Part shown: one piece after another, positions 1 to 9,213 of the stretch
Layout of the letters: every line of letters starts with the position of its first letter
How positions within the stretch are numbered: the first letter of the stretch is position 1
From: Shimia aestuarii
GTDB taxonomy: Bacteria > Pseudomonadota > Alphaproteobacteria > Rhodobacterales > Rhodobacteraceae
Length of the DNA: 47,829 nt
Direction: 5' to 3'
NCBI RefSeq assembly: GCF_022814865.1
Contig: NZ_JAKVRD010000025.1
Coordinates: 1-47,829 of the forward strand
Made by a program: the position numbers and the translations under genes
Notes under the pieces: generated by a model
What the model was told of the DNA's origin: nothing
Seen by the model: only the letters and a program-made list of their open reading frames with translations
Database searches by the model: none

Positions 1-124
1 CAATACGAAACGACCCCACAGTGCTCTGGGCTATCGCCCACCGGCCCCCGAAACCATCATCCAGATGGACCAAAGGCCGATCATGCACTAACAATCAAAT
101 TGGACCACTCAAGTGGGGCGGATC
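1..124 (+). mobile_element. 3' end of an IS3-like insertion sequence, cut by the window edge
   Basis: Bases 2-91 encode the last 29 residues of an integrase-core transposase (NTKRPHSALGYRPPAPET, then a TAA stop). The RPHSALGYRPPAPE tail is typical of IS3-family OrfB proteins. The DNA just after the stop (about 100-124) includes CCACT/AGTGG arms and probably holds the right terminal inverted repeat. The rest of the element lies outside the window. Bases 125-363 contain no gene I can recognise. Family placement rests on this short tail only. Confidence 0.6.
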
Positions 125-363
125 AGGTGGAACGGTAGATCCGCAGATTACCGCATCCCGGAAGTGACTTCAGCGTCTTTTTGACTGGATCAACCAACGC
201 CGGTGCCAACCACGGACTAAAGGTTTGCTCAGACATTGCGCCATTGTCCTCATTTTCAATTCAGATATTGGTAGGCGGTTGAAAGGAAGATCGAAATCTG
301 CGACGCCACAGACCCAAAAATCGGTTTGATGGAGTAACCTGGAGCAACTTTCATGATGCCGTA

Positions 364-2253
364 TTACTTGAGGTCGTGCGGCGTCTTCCGGAGGGCTTGA
401 ACTCGGGCTACGACGATAAGGTATTCGGTATCAGATCCAACGGGCGTTTTACGCTCTATGGTTATCCGCTCCGAAATGTGTTGCTGGTGTCCGTTCCTAT
501 CTGTCAGATCGAGGACCAACAGAAATCCAAAGCGGACGCCTGTAGTGAGATATCCTGTCGCTTGTCCGGCGTAGCGCTTGGCCAAGGTAGCGTTGTCCGG
601 TACGTTGTCATCCTTCTTAACCTCGATAATCGAACTTACACCGCGAAACTGGACGTCGATGTCGGCTCTCCCACCACCACGATCACGCGCCTCTGCTTGG
701 AAGGTTGGCGCTCCCCCGGTCTGCAAGAATTTCAGAAAATCCAGCTGCAGATCATGTTCTACCGGTAGCTTTCCACTTCGCCGGAACAAATAGGAGGCGA
801 CAGGATCGGTGCTAACACCGACGTTTGACCGGGCAGCCAAAAACTTCAGTAATAGGCCGACAAGAGACTCCACGAGCATCCGCGCGTCGGGGAAACGTGA
901 ATAGTCTGGCTGAGTTGCAAACTGTTCGATTACCTGTTGCCAAAGCTGAGCAACCATAACATTGGCGTCCCCATGCATGCGGAGTTCCGAAACACCCATT
1001 TTGGCCGCGGCTTCGCTGAAGCCGGCATCTTCTAGTACCTCAACCAGCCGGCTAGTGGTCGTGGCGTCGAAAGGGCGGCGATTAAGCGAGTCCTCCATCG
1101 ACCGCTTGAGCGTTTCGCGCAGCTCCGCTACAGCCCCGGCTTTTCCATGGTCAATGTTGACCTGTAGCCACTCCTCCAGCGCTTGAAGGTAGTACCTGCG
1201 TTCGCGCATTCCACGGATGGTAGCATCCTGCATTGACGCATCGAGGCCGGGCGTAGATGGCAGACCAAAAACTTCGCTTCCAGGGTAGAAAATTGACAGA
1301 AGCTCATCCTCAATCACAATTGCAACGTTCAACCAAATTTCTTTGCCTAGGGAGTGGGCCAGAGCAGCTAATTTTGTTGCCATTGACAACCAATGAAAGC
1401 GTTCCCTCGAGGAAACAGCCAGCCATGAGTGAGACGCGTGGCGCGCCTGTGAAAACGCAGTATACTCGATGGCAGCAATTTCCAATTCAGGTAAACGATC
1501 TTTCAAATCTGCTCGGAGCCCGTCTTCCCGTACTGACAGCAGGAAGGTCGTGCAAAGCAAATAGAGTTTTGCATCCGGACGACGCTCGCTGTTCTCGAGG
1601 GATCGCTCGAACCATTTTTTTGCGGACGCAAGCGCCGACCAAAGGGCTTCCTCGGTGGGTGCGGCCAGTCCTTCGCGAAGCTTAGCTAACCCAATTTCCA
1701 TGCACGCTTCGTCTGCGACAGTATCCAGCGTCGCCAATTGTTCGAGAAGCAACATAAAGTCTGTATCCGGATATCGACGTAGAATAGCGCCAACCACCTT
1801 GGCGACGTGACGCAGGAATTGTGGATCGTCCTCTGTCGAAACGTCGAGGATGCTGGCCTGTAGCCTACGCACGAGAACCGCGTTCTCTTGCGAGAGCAGC
1901 ATCGCACCTCTCAGTGCATGGGAACGCCCCCATGAATGATTGCTTTCATCTTCGAAATGGGAACAAAGACTTGTCCACGCTGGCTTGGCGAACCCGGCTG
2001 GTATCTCGATCCGCTCCAGACAATCGACCATCTCGGCCAGTGCTGGAGCGTCGTCAGTCCACGCCAGCATTTCCAACAATACGGATTGGACAGAGGTCTC
2101 GGATATCCATCGGGTCAGCCAGCAAAAGCCATCGGCTCGGTCTGAACCGGGCGCGAGTTTTTGTACTGCAGAAAGCAATCGCTCCGCTGAAACGGAGCCC
2201 GGATCACTGGATCCGTCAGCATCGGCGCGTAACAACTCGATAAGATATTCCAT
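364..2253 (-). CDS. Putative nuclease effector of an ABC-three-component system (helical N-terminus, PD-(D/E)XK C-terminus)
   Basis: A 629-aa protein, last gene of a three-gene operon, starting 10 bases after the ABC ATPase stop codon. The first ~490 residues look all-helical and resemble nothing I can name. The C-terminal ~130 residues carry a restriction-endonuclease-like core: E521 (FQAEA), D531 in RADIDVQF and E544-V-K546 in SSIIEVKK, followed by a hydrophobic strand (FGFLLVLDL). This spacing fits the D...ExK catalytic site of the PD-(D/E)XK superfamily, so nucleic acid cleavage is expected. In ABC-3C and Lamassu-like systems the third component is usually such an effector, held in check by the ATPase complex. 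The function is inferred from fold motif and operon position; I do not recognise the family. Confidence 0.72.
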   Translation of the reverse strand: MEYLIELLRADADGSSDPGSVSAERLLSAVQKLAPGSDRADGFCWLTRWISETSVQSVLLEMLAWTDDAPALAEMVDCLERIEIPAGFAKPAWTSLCSHFEDESNHSWGRSHALRGAMLLSQENAVLVRRLQASILDVSTEDDPQFLRHVAKVVGAILRRYPDTDFMLLLEQLATLDTVADEACMEIGLAKLREGLAAPTEEALWSALASAKKWFERSLENSERRPDAKLYLLCTTFLLSVREDGLRADLKDRLPELEIAAIEYTAFSQARHASHSWLAVSSRERFHWLSMATKLAALAHSLGKEIWLNVAIVIEDELLSIFYPGSEVFGLPSTPGLDASMQDATIRGMRERRYYLQALEEWLQVNIDHGKAGAVAELRETLKRSMEDSLNRRPFDATTTSRLVEVLEDAGFSEAAAKMGVSELRMHGDANVMVAQLWQQVIEQFATQPDYSRFPDARMLVESLVGLLLKFLAARSNVGVSTDPVASYLFRRSGKLPVEHDLQLDFLKFLQTGGAPTFQAEARDRGGGRADIDVQFRGVSSIIEVKKDDNVPDNATLAKRYAGQATGYLTTGVRFGFLLVLDLTDRNGHQQHISERITIERKTPVGSDTEYLIVVARVQALRKTPHDLK

Positions 2254-2263
2254 GACTCACCGC

Positions 2264-4261
2264 TTAGAAAACGTAGTCGTCGCCTTTGGCATGGAGACGA
2301 TGCTCGATTGGCACAACGGCTTCAACGGAAGGACGCGCTGTCGTGCCGATGATTATCTGCACACCGCCTATCTCCGAGGCCGCGGTTGCAACGCTATCGA
2401 GCATCGCCTCGAAATCCTTGTCCACGACCTCTTCGGACGCCGGCGAGTCGATCACCATCAAACCGGGGTGGCGGCCGTGACCCCGTTCCCTTGCGACTTC
2501 GACCGCAGCGAGCGCCACGGCAATCTTGATGCGCAGCCGTTCACCCATGGTCAAGTTGCTAAACCATTCGATAGCTCCACCTTGTTTGACTTTGAGCCGA
2601 CCTCCGTTGTCCAGTTGCATCTCAGTGGCGTTGGGCATGCCAAACTTCCGGGAAAGGAGCATCACCGATTGCGATATCTGCTTCAGAATCTCAGATTGCA
2701 TATCAACCATAAGTTCTTTGGTGACGTCAGTGGCTGCCCTGAGAACCTTATCCGCAGCATCGGTATTGGCGTCCGAGCTTGTAGATGTCGCTCCATCACC
2801 CATGAGGTCGCGAAGTTGAGCTGCCTGGGCTTCCAGCTGGACGATCTCCAGCTCTGTATCAGGGACCTTGGCAGCAAGGTCGACCTGCAACGCGGAAACC
2901 CGATCCTTTGCTTTTCGAAGTTCGATTGCAGCGTTGTTTGCAGATTTTTCCGCGGCTTTTTGCTTCTCCCTAGCTAATTTCAATGACGCGTCGAGGGCGT
3001 CGACTTCATCTTTCGCAAGCTGAATGTGATCTTCTTCAAAATCCTCTGTGCCCTGGGGAATATCGTTCTTGCAAAGCAGACAGGTGCTTCCATCGCCAGT
3101 TGACCCAGGCGCCGCCACGACCTCTTTGTATTTGGCTTCGCAGGCTGGGCAGCAGGATGGGCTAAGCTTGCGGAACGAATAGCCGGCTGACTTCTCGTCC
3201 TCCAGTTGCTGTACCCTTTGACGGGCTTTCTCGAAGCTCTCCGCAATCTTCTGCAGCGAGACATCAGCCACTTCGAAAGCAGCCCGCGTGGAATCCGCAA
3301 CTTCGCGCAGAGTGACCATCTGTTGGTCCAAATCGTTCAACTCGACCCGTTTCCTTGAGCGATCGTCAACCTTCTTCACGCTTTCCCTTGCTGTCTCCAG
3401 CTTGGCGTTGACCGTCTCCAACCTTTTCGCAAGGCCCTTGTACAGCGCAGACTGGTCTGGACGAGCGGCGCGGGATTCCTCGACCTCCTTCTGCGCTGTG
3501 AGGGCCGCGCTATACGTCGAGACCCACGGCAAACCGATGAATAGTTGCAGTAGGCGTAACGGGATACCATCGATCGTGACGTCGCCGAAAAGTGCCTTGG
3601 CGTTCGTCGAACTCGACAAGAAGAGTGCCGATGAAATCAGTGGCCAGCCATGAGCATGACCACCGGTTTTGGAATTGTGTGCATATATCGGCGAGAAGGT
3701 TAGTTCAGCCATCATTAGCTGTTCCGTTTGCGACTTCAGCCCTTCGCCGCCATCACCGTCGTATAATGGCACCCAGCTCCCGTCGCTGCCCGAACGGCTG
3801 ACGCGGGCTTTCGCTTTCGCCGGATCCTCCTCTCCGACATCTTTCCGCAATTCAGTACGGTGGAGAATGCCGTCGATCTCATAAGTCACATCGACGATTT
3901 CCAGCCATTTCCAGACGTCCGCCTTAACCCTTCCCCGGAACTCGCCCCTGATGACAGCGTATAGCAGATTTAGGATAGAAGACTTGCCGCGGAGGTTGCG
4001 GTCCGACATTACCGCAAACAATCCAGCGCCGAGGTTGGCCCAAGTCTTATCAAACGGCCCGTCACAGTCGGACTCTGCACGGGCACCTGCAACTCTTATG
4101 CTTTTGAACCGCAATGACTTCGCTCGAGGAGGTGTAGGCTGCGGCTGGATGTTGTATTTCTGTAGCACAGACTTGGCTGTGCTTTCCTCAGTGCCTGAAC
4201 GTTCCGCAATGGCGCGGAGCCAGCCACTCTCGGTGGATTGAATTGGCGCAGACTTTCTCAT
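2264..4261 (-). CDS. SMC/Rad50-like ABC ATPase with zinc hook (ABC-3C/Lamassu-like)
   Basis: A 665-aa ATPase. The P-loop lies at about residues 86-97 (SDRNLRGKSSIL), an atypical Walker A that keeps GKS. Two coiled-coil arms (about 265-365 and 410-490) flank a zinc hook with CPAC at 371-374 and CLLC at 394-397. The ABC signature is NLTMGERL (569-576) and Walker B is GLMVIDSPASEE (about 600-610). The small size compared with Rad50 or SMC proteins, the hook, and the flanking small protein and nuclease fit the sensor ATPase of ABC-three-component or Lamassu-like defence systems. It starts inside the upstream stop codon (ATGA overlap), so the two are translationally coupled. ATPase assignment is strong; the defence role is inferred. 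Confidence 0.8.
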   Translation of the reverse strand: MRKSAPIQSTESGWLRAIAERSGTEESTAKSVLQKYNIQPQPTPPRAKSLRFKSIRVAGARAESDCDGPFDKTWANLGAGLFAVMSDRNLRGKSSILNLLYAVIRGEFRGRVKADVWKWLEIVDVTYEIDGILHRTELRKDVGEEDPAKAKARVSRSGSDGSWVPLYDGDGGEGLKSQTEQLMMAELTFSPIYAHNSKTGGHAHGWPLISSALFLSSSTNAKALFGDVTIDGIPLRLLQLFIGLPWVSTYSAALTAQKEVEESRAARPDQSALYKGLAKRLETVNAKLETARESVKKVDDRSRKRVELNDLDQQMVTLREVADSTRAAFEVADVSLQKIAESFEKARQRVQQLEDEKSAGYSFRKLSPSCCPACEAKYKEVVAAPGSTGDGSTCLLCKNDIPQGTEDFEEDHIQLAKDEVDALDASLKLAREKQKAAEKSANNAAIELRKAKDRVSALQVDLAAKVPDTELEIVQLEAQAAQLRDLMGDGATSTSSDANTDAADKVLRAATDVTKELMVDMQSEILKQISQSVMLLSRKFGMPNATEMQLDNGGRLKVKQGGAIEWFSNLTMGERLRIKIAVALAAVEVARERGHGRHPGLMVIDSPASEEVVDKDFEAMLDSVATAASEIGGVQIIIGTTARPSVEAVVPIEHRLHAKGDDYVF

Positions 4262-4974
4262 TTCAGATTCTCCGAAATCGCGCGTAGGCGCTTCTCGACT
4301 TCCACACGAATGCTCGGGATGAGATCGCCATGAAGTGTCTTGCCATAGGTGGGATGCTCGTATTGCCAGTCCTTAAGCTTCGAACCGCTTTTACCGGAAG
4401 CTACCCGCATCACTAGCGTCATCCGGTCCCGGTACCACACCAAGTCCGGATGATCGGCTACACACTGGTCCAAGAAAGCCATTGCCTTCGATGATATCTG
4501 GTATTCATAGCGACGCACCTTGCCATCTTCGCCTTTAAGCTGCATCGATCGGACGAGTCCGTAGTAGCTTAGCAAGGCAAGTGCATCCGCGATGTTCTCG
4601 TAAGCTCCTCGCTTCCACCTGACCATGCGCACTAGCCTGACAGAAGGTTCATCAGCATCAAAAATGCCTTCGACCTTCTTAAGCAGGTCGAGATCACCCT
4701 CGGCTTCGACCACGTCCAGTAACGCGTCAGCCAGATAGTCTGGATAGCGCACCAAGAAATCCATAGCCATTAGCCGTTTTTCGGCCCTGAAGACTTTCAC
4801 GCATTCTTCAGCAGGATCGTCAGCAGGATCGGAACCGGCCGCTAGAATGAAGAGAAGCCGCAAGGCGTCACGATATCTAACCCCAACGGCAGAAACTGGG
4901 TCAGTTGAAGTCGCGCTCCCAGTTTCGCCCGCTATATCGTCAAGTAAGCCCATGCCTGCCGACAACTCCCCCAT
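4258..4974 (-). CDS. Small middle component of the ABC-three-component operon
   Basis: A 238-aa protein, first gene of the operon, ending in a 4-base overlap with the ABC ATPase. The first ~100 residues are acidic and helical. Residues ~110-180 (region with YENIADALALLSYYGLVRS and VRRYEYQISSKA) look like a winged-helix domain, as described for the middle components of ABC-3C systems. The start is uncertain: the first ATG (4974) has no ribosome binding site, while the ATG at 4953 has GGGGGAG 12 bases upstream. I do not recognise the exact family; the role as a linker between ATPase and nuclease comes from gene order and size only. Confidence 0.65.
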   Translation of the reverse strand: MGELSAGMGLLDDIAGETGSATSTDPVSAVGVRYRDALRLLFILAAGSDPADDPAEECVKVFRAEKRLMAMDFLVRYPDYLADALLDVVEAEGDLDLLKKVEGIFDADEPSVRLVRMVRWKRGAYENIADALALLSYYGLVRSMQLKGEDGKVRRYEYQISSKAMAFLDQCVADHPDLVWYRDRMTLVMRVASGKSGSKLKDWQYEHPTYGKTLHGDLIPSIRVEVEKRLRAISENLK

Positions 4975-5354
4975 AAATCTATGATTGTATTATTTCGAAT
5001 AAGATCGCGTATCGTCGCTTGCAAAGCAACCCATTGAGAATCTGGACGAACTGCCTGTCAAACACATATGAACACAAGTCTAGCAAGGTGTTGCTCGGCA
5101 AGCTGGCGGAGCAATCTGAAAACACAACCGGCTTGATTGAACGCTGATTGATTTGGGTTTCGGCTCTGTACCCTTACGCCAAAGGCCGCACGGGAGACCT
5201 TCTGGTTGCTGAAAAACGCTGGCGAACAGCAGCAGTGGAGACGTCAAGAGTACGCATGCTTTACGATGGCAGTCTGACTGGCAGAGGCTACAAACAGTCA
5301 TCCTCCGCGCACAACACAGAAGATTAACAAGGGACAGTCGCGCGAAGACCGCGC
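4975..5354. other. Intergenic region between the coupling-protein gene and the ABC-3C operon
   Basis: No convincing gene. On the minus strand it should hold the end of the traG transcript and the promoter of the ABC-3C operon. A short GCGCG/CGCGC hairpin follows the traG stop. A TTGACA at 5061-5056 (minus) has only a poor -10 (CTCAAT) 17 bases later, and the 50 bases before the operon are AT-rich. The open frame here (5080-5358) has an odd composition rich in Cys, Leu and Arg and overlaps the traG end, so it is not called. Confidence 0.4.
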
Positions 5355-7268
5355 TCACCCTCCCAATAGCTCTTCAATGAAGTCCTCCTGCCGGTCGAGC
5401 GCCGCCTCCCATTCCTTCGGCAAGTCCGCTTCCCGCTCGAGCATCTCCGGCTCTGGTTGCCCGCGCCCGGCTTCCATCGTCCTCACGCTCATCGCGCGCG
5501 CTTCGCGGCGCTGCGAGCGATCCCGGACTGGCGCGCGTTCGGCCGGTTTCGCCTGCTCGTCTGCGCCGGCCTCATCGCCACCTTCGCTGCCCCAAGGCCC
5601 AACACCCTGCACGCTCGGCGGATAGGGAAAGGGCTTACCTTCTTGGCGGGCCAGCATCTGCTTGAAGAAGGGATCGTCGTAATACTTGATCCGGCTCGCC
5701 TTGATCGGGTGCTGGGGCGAGGCGAGGATGATCACCTCGTCGGGGTCCATCAGGCGCGCTTCGGTCTCGGAAAGCAGCGGCCGTTCTTCCAGCCGCGCCG
5801 AAGTCGAGGTCGCGCCGAGGATACCTTTGTTGCGGCCATACATCTTGGTCACCGCCTCGCGGGTGGTGCTGCCGACGGCGGCCGAGACTTCCTTCACCGT
5901 GCGCTGGTCGCGCGGGGTGATGTAGAGCTTGAGCCCTGCCCCGTTCTCGAGGCTTTCGCGGCCCTCGGGCCCGTAGATCCGGTCGAGCGAAGCCAGAGAC
6001 TGCGCGATCATCGCGACGCGGCCGCCATAGCTTGCCAAGGAATGGATAGCGCGTTCGAGATAGGGCATTGCACCCATCTGCTGGAATTCGTCGATCATCA
6101 TCATGACCGGCCAGGGTTCGTCGGGGCCCGGTTCATTCAGGCGGATCGAGGCGATGAGATCGGCGAACATCAGGCGCAGGAGTGGGGCGAGGGTTGCGAT
6201 GTGATCTTCGGAGACGGCGATATAGAGCGACTGCGGTTGATTCCGAAAAGTCGAGAAATCGAAGTCGCTGGCTTGCGTGGCCGAGCGCACTGCCGGGTTG
6301 TCCCACTGCTTGAGGCCCGCGGTCATCAGCGCCTGGATGTTTGAGGTCAGCAGCCGCGACGAGGCAGAGGCCGCGTTGGTCCAGAGCTCGCGCAGGATGT
6401 CTTCTTCGGCTTCATCGGCATAGGTCTTGTACTGGGCGTTCTTGTACTCGCCCCCGGCGACGATCTTGTTCACCTCGCCAAGGTTCGGCGTTCCGCGCTG
6501 GATCGCCAGCAGACAGGCCGCGACGAAGATCGACTTGCCGGCCTCGGAGAAGGTGTCGAGTTGCTTGTTGTCCTTGTCGAGGAAGAGGTCGGCCAGGATC
6601 GAGACCTCGGTGAAGCGCTGCGCGAAGCTCGGGGCCTTGGCGATCCGGGCCAGAGGATTGTAGCGATGCGTGGCATTGGCCCAATCAAACGGGCTGAAGC
6701 GATAGACCTCGTCGCCATTCAGCGCCCGCAACCGCGCTGTCTTCTCGAAGTTCTCACCCTTCACGTCGAGCACCACGACCGAACCCGCGAAGCTTAGGAG
6801 GTTCGGGATCACGAAGCCGACGCCCTTACCGGCGCGGGTTGGGGCGACCATCATCACATGCGGGATCGTGGTCGAAGAGATGAACTCAGCCTTCGAGGTC
6901 GGCGCGCCGAGTTTGCCGCAGACAAAGCCCTTGCCCGGCGCCTGCAACATGTCGTTCTTCTTCAGCTCCGCCTTGGTCTGCCAGTGTGCCGAGCCGTAAT
7001 CGTCCCGCTCTTTCTTCCAGGTCCAAGCCAGCGCCAGGGTGCCGAGACCGATCGCGCCAAAGCCAACGGCCCCGAAGCCCACCTTGAAGGCTTCGGGATG
7101 TACCGCGCGGGTGCTGGCGCTCGCCTTCCAGAGCGCCAACATGTCGAAACTCTGAAACCCCGTTTTCAGGGCCAGGGTCAGGTAGAAGGCGGCAACGATG
7201 GTGCCGATGACGGCGCCGCAGATCACACCGAAGAGGAGCGCTGCCCAGAGGGGAAGTGTCTTGGTCAT
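5355..7268 (-). CDS. traG: Type IV coupling protein, VirD4/TraG family
   Basis: A 637-aa inner-membrane ATPase that hands the relaxase-DNA complex to a mating channel. Two N-terminal membrane segments (about residues 4-32 and 63-82) precede the cytoplasmic domain. Walker A is APTRAGKGVG (about 142-151), followed by the typical VVVLDVKGENFEKTA strand; Walker B is VMMMIDEFQQMG (about 387-398). The start at 7268 is chosen because AAGGGGAG lies 9 bases upstream; the ATG at 7277 is closer to that site than usual. The gene begins 16 bases after the relaxase stop, so they share a transcript. No mating-pair formation genes follow it, so either the element is mobilisable only or the T4SS lies elsewhere on the replicon. 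Confidence 0.93.
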   Translation of the reverse strand: MTKTLPLWAALLFGVICGAVIGTIVAAFYLTLALKTGFQSFDMLALWKASASTRAVHPEAFKVGFGAVGFGAIGLGTLALAWTWKKERDDYGSAHWQTKAELKKNDMLQAPGKGFVCGKLGAPTSKAEFISSTTIPHVMMVAPTRAGKGVGFVIPNLLSFAGSVVVLDVKGENFEKTARLRALNGDEVYRFSPFDWANATHRYNPLARIAKAPSFAQRFTEVSILADLFLDKDNKQLDTFSEAGKSIFVAACLLAIQRGTPNLGEVNKIVAGGEYKNAQYKTYADEAEEDILRELWTNAASASSRLLTSNIQALMTAGLKQWDNPAVRSATQASDFDFSTFRNQPQSLYIAVSEDHIATLAPLLRLMFADLIASIRLNEPGPDEPWPVMMMIDEFQQMGAMPYLERAIHSLASYGGRVAMIAQSLASLDRIYGPEGRESLENGAGLKLYITPRDQRTVKEVSAAVGSTTREAVTKMYGRNKGILGATSTSARLEERPLLSETEARLMDPDEVIILASPQHPIKASRIKYYDDPFFKQMLARQEGKPFPYPPSVQGVGPWGSEGGDEAGADEQAKPAERAPVRDRSQRREARAMSVRTMEAGRGQPEPEMLEREADLPKEWEAALDRQEDFIEELLGG

Positions 7269-7284
7269 GGTGGTCATCTCCCCT

Positions 7285-9213
7285 TTAGAATTCCATCTCG
7301 TCATCGAGACCGCGGTCCCGACCGAGATCACGCCCCAACTCCTGCACCTCCTGCTGGCCGCGCAATCGCGCCACCTCGGTCGCCTTATCCTGCTGCAACC
7401 CGGCAGCGCGGTCGGTGAAGACCTGATCGCCGGTTTCCTCAAACGTCATCTCAAGGAACTCCTGCGTGACGGTGATCTGATCGAGCTTGCTCGGCAGCGC
7501 CGCGTCCAGCACCTCGTAGTTGCCGCGGCGAAGCTCGGCCAAGCCTTCTTCGCCCAACTCCTTGAAGAGCTCGGATTGCAGGGTCCGCTCGACCGTCTCT
7601 TCCTGTTCCTCGCTGAGCTTGCCGTCGCGCAACATGTGGGCGAGGTCCTGCAGGTAGGGATTGGGCGTCCGGTCGTCCTCGTCGATGAGCGGCAGCGTCG
7701 CCTCTTCCTCGTCCGCGAGGGTCCGACCAATCTCGACACCCAGTTCCTTGGCGCGTTCCATCAGCGCGTCCATCACGCCGTCGACCTTCTCGAGCGCGGC
7801 GTCGAGTTGGTCGTCACTCGCGGTCTCCACGCTCAGACCGTCCTTGGCCAGCACCGCGTTCATGTCCCGCTCGACCCAGTCCTGTGCCATGCCGTAGTTC
7901 CGCGTGCCGCCGGCACTGATCCGCGCCACCAGTTCCTCGCTATCCATCCCGACCTCCTCGGCCCGCTCGAGCACGTCACGCAGCCCTTCGTCATTGCCCG
8001 ACTGCAGCGCGGCGATCAGAACCTCACTGCCCGCCCCCGGCGGATAGGGTTCTTCGAGCTGCTTGCCGAAGCGCACGCGCAACTCCGGGTCCGGCACCAT
8101 CTGCGAGAGGTCCGCGATGATCGGCGCGGCCTTGGCCTCGAACGCGGCGCGCTCGGCCGGGTCCAGTTCCTCGGCCTTGAGCCTCAGCGCCTCGATCGTG
8201 CGCTCGGAATAGTCGATCGCATCACCGACGGTCTTGATGTCCTTCATGTCTATCTCTCCTTCGGTGAAGTTCCACGGCGTGCCCGAGCCCAGTCCGTCCG
8301 CCATGCCGCGCACGGCGCGCGCCATGTGGCGCTGGTCCATCCGGTCCAGCAGATCCGCGAGGTTCTTGTAGTCCTTGGCGAAGCCCACCACCTGCGCCTG
8401 CGCGATGGCAGTTTCCTGGGCCGTCATGACGATCTCGCGCGGCAGGCGAGCCTCTTCCTTGGCGCGGTAGATCTCCTCGATCCCGGCGGGCTTCTCGAAA
8501 ATGCCGCGCTCGAGCCGCGTGGTGGCATCAAGCATCACGCCATAGCGTTCCGCAATTTCAGCCTGCTTCTCGCGCATGAGCTGCGGCGACATCACGCCCT
8601 CGGCCCAACACGAAAACCAGGTGCCCTTCTCGACGCCGCGATTGTTCAGGATGATATGCGCGTGCTTGTGCGCCCGGTCGTCATGAACCGCGAGGACATA
8701 GTCCCATTGGTCGCCGTATTCGCCGCTCTCGAAGAAATGCTCGGTCCAGTCTATCGCGATGTCGCGAACCTGATCGACCGTCACGTCGGTCGGGAAGGAC
8801 AGCAGCATGTGCGAGGTGAACCCGAGCTTGGTCGAGCCGCGCCAGGTCCCGGCCCAGTCCTCGACGATGTCCTCTTTCTGTTCCTCAGACAGCACCGCCG
8901 CATCGGTCAGCGCGTTGGTCATCGTCGAATAGGTGTAGACCGCCTTGTCATTGATGTAGGAGATCTGCGCCCCAAGCGAAGCACGCGTCTTGCAGCCCCC
9001 TGCCCGGATCCGTTTGAACACCGCCGCTCGGCTCTGACCCGAGGCTACTTTCAGCGCGTTGCGCGCCGACATGGTTCCAACGCGCGCGAAACTCCGCCCC
9101 TGCCGACGCCCCGCCAACCGCGCGTCGATCCGCGCCGCGGCCTGGCCCCGGATGCGCTCATCCTCCCAGAGCCGCCCCATGACCGAGGTGTAGAGGGCGA
9201 GCGGATCAGCCAT
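7285..9213 (-). CDS. Relaxase/mobilisation nuclease, MOBP (VirD2/TraI-like)
   Basis: A 642-aa relaxase that would nick oriT, stay attached to the 5' end through a tyrosine and pilot the strand during conjugation. The metal-binding histidine motif is HDDRAHKHAHIILN (residues 177-190), matching the HxDxDxPHxHxVVN motif of VirD2-type enzymes. SHMLLSFP (134-141) is the preceding motif, and tyrosines at 86, 93 and 95 are candidates for the nicking residue. The long acidic C-terminus (about 300-642) is variable and probably a transfer or secretion domain. It overlaps the accessory gene upstream by 8 bases and is followed closely by the coupling protein. A TATCCTGCC nick sequence about 150 bases upstream of the module supports the MOBP assignment. 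Confidence 0.88.
   Translation of the reverse strand: MADPLALYTSVMGRLWEDERIRGQAAARIDARLAGRRQGRSFARVGTMSARNALKVASGQSRAAVFKRIRAGGCKTRASLGAQISYINDKAVYTYSTMTNALTDAAVLSEEQKEDIVEDWAGTWRGSTKLGFTSHMLLSFPTDVTVDQVRDIAIDWTEHFFESGEYGDQWDYVLAVHDDRAHKHAHIILNNRGVEKGTWFSCWAEGVMSPQLMREKQAEIAERYGVMLDATTRLERGIFEKPAGIEEIYRAKEEARLPREIVMTAQETAIAQAQVVGFAKDYKNLADLLDRMDQRHMARAVRGMADGLGSGTPWNFTEGEIDMKDIKTVGDAIDYSERTIEALRLKAEELDPAERAAFEAKAAPIIADLSQMVPDPELRVRFGKQLEEPYPPGAGSEVLIAALQSGNDEGLRDVLERAEEVGMDSEELVARISAGGTRNYGMAQDWVERDMNAVLAKDGLSVETASDDQLDAALEKVDGVMDALMERAKELGVEIGRTLADEEEATLPLIDEDDRTPNPYLQDLAHMLRDGKLSEEQEETVERTLQSELFKELGEEGLAELRRGNYEVLDAALPSKLDQITVTQEFLEMTFEETGDQVFTDRAAGLQQDKATEVARLRGQQEVQELGRDLGRDRGLDDEMEF

Noticed and set aside
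5080..5358. A 92-codon minus-strand open frame before the ABC-3C operon
   Set aside because: Overlaps the traG end, odd Cys/Leu content, no family resemblance.
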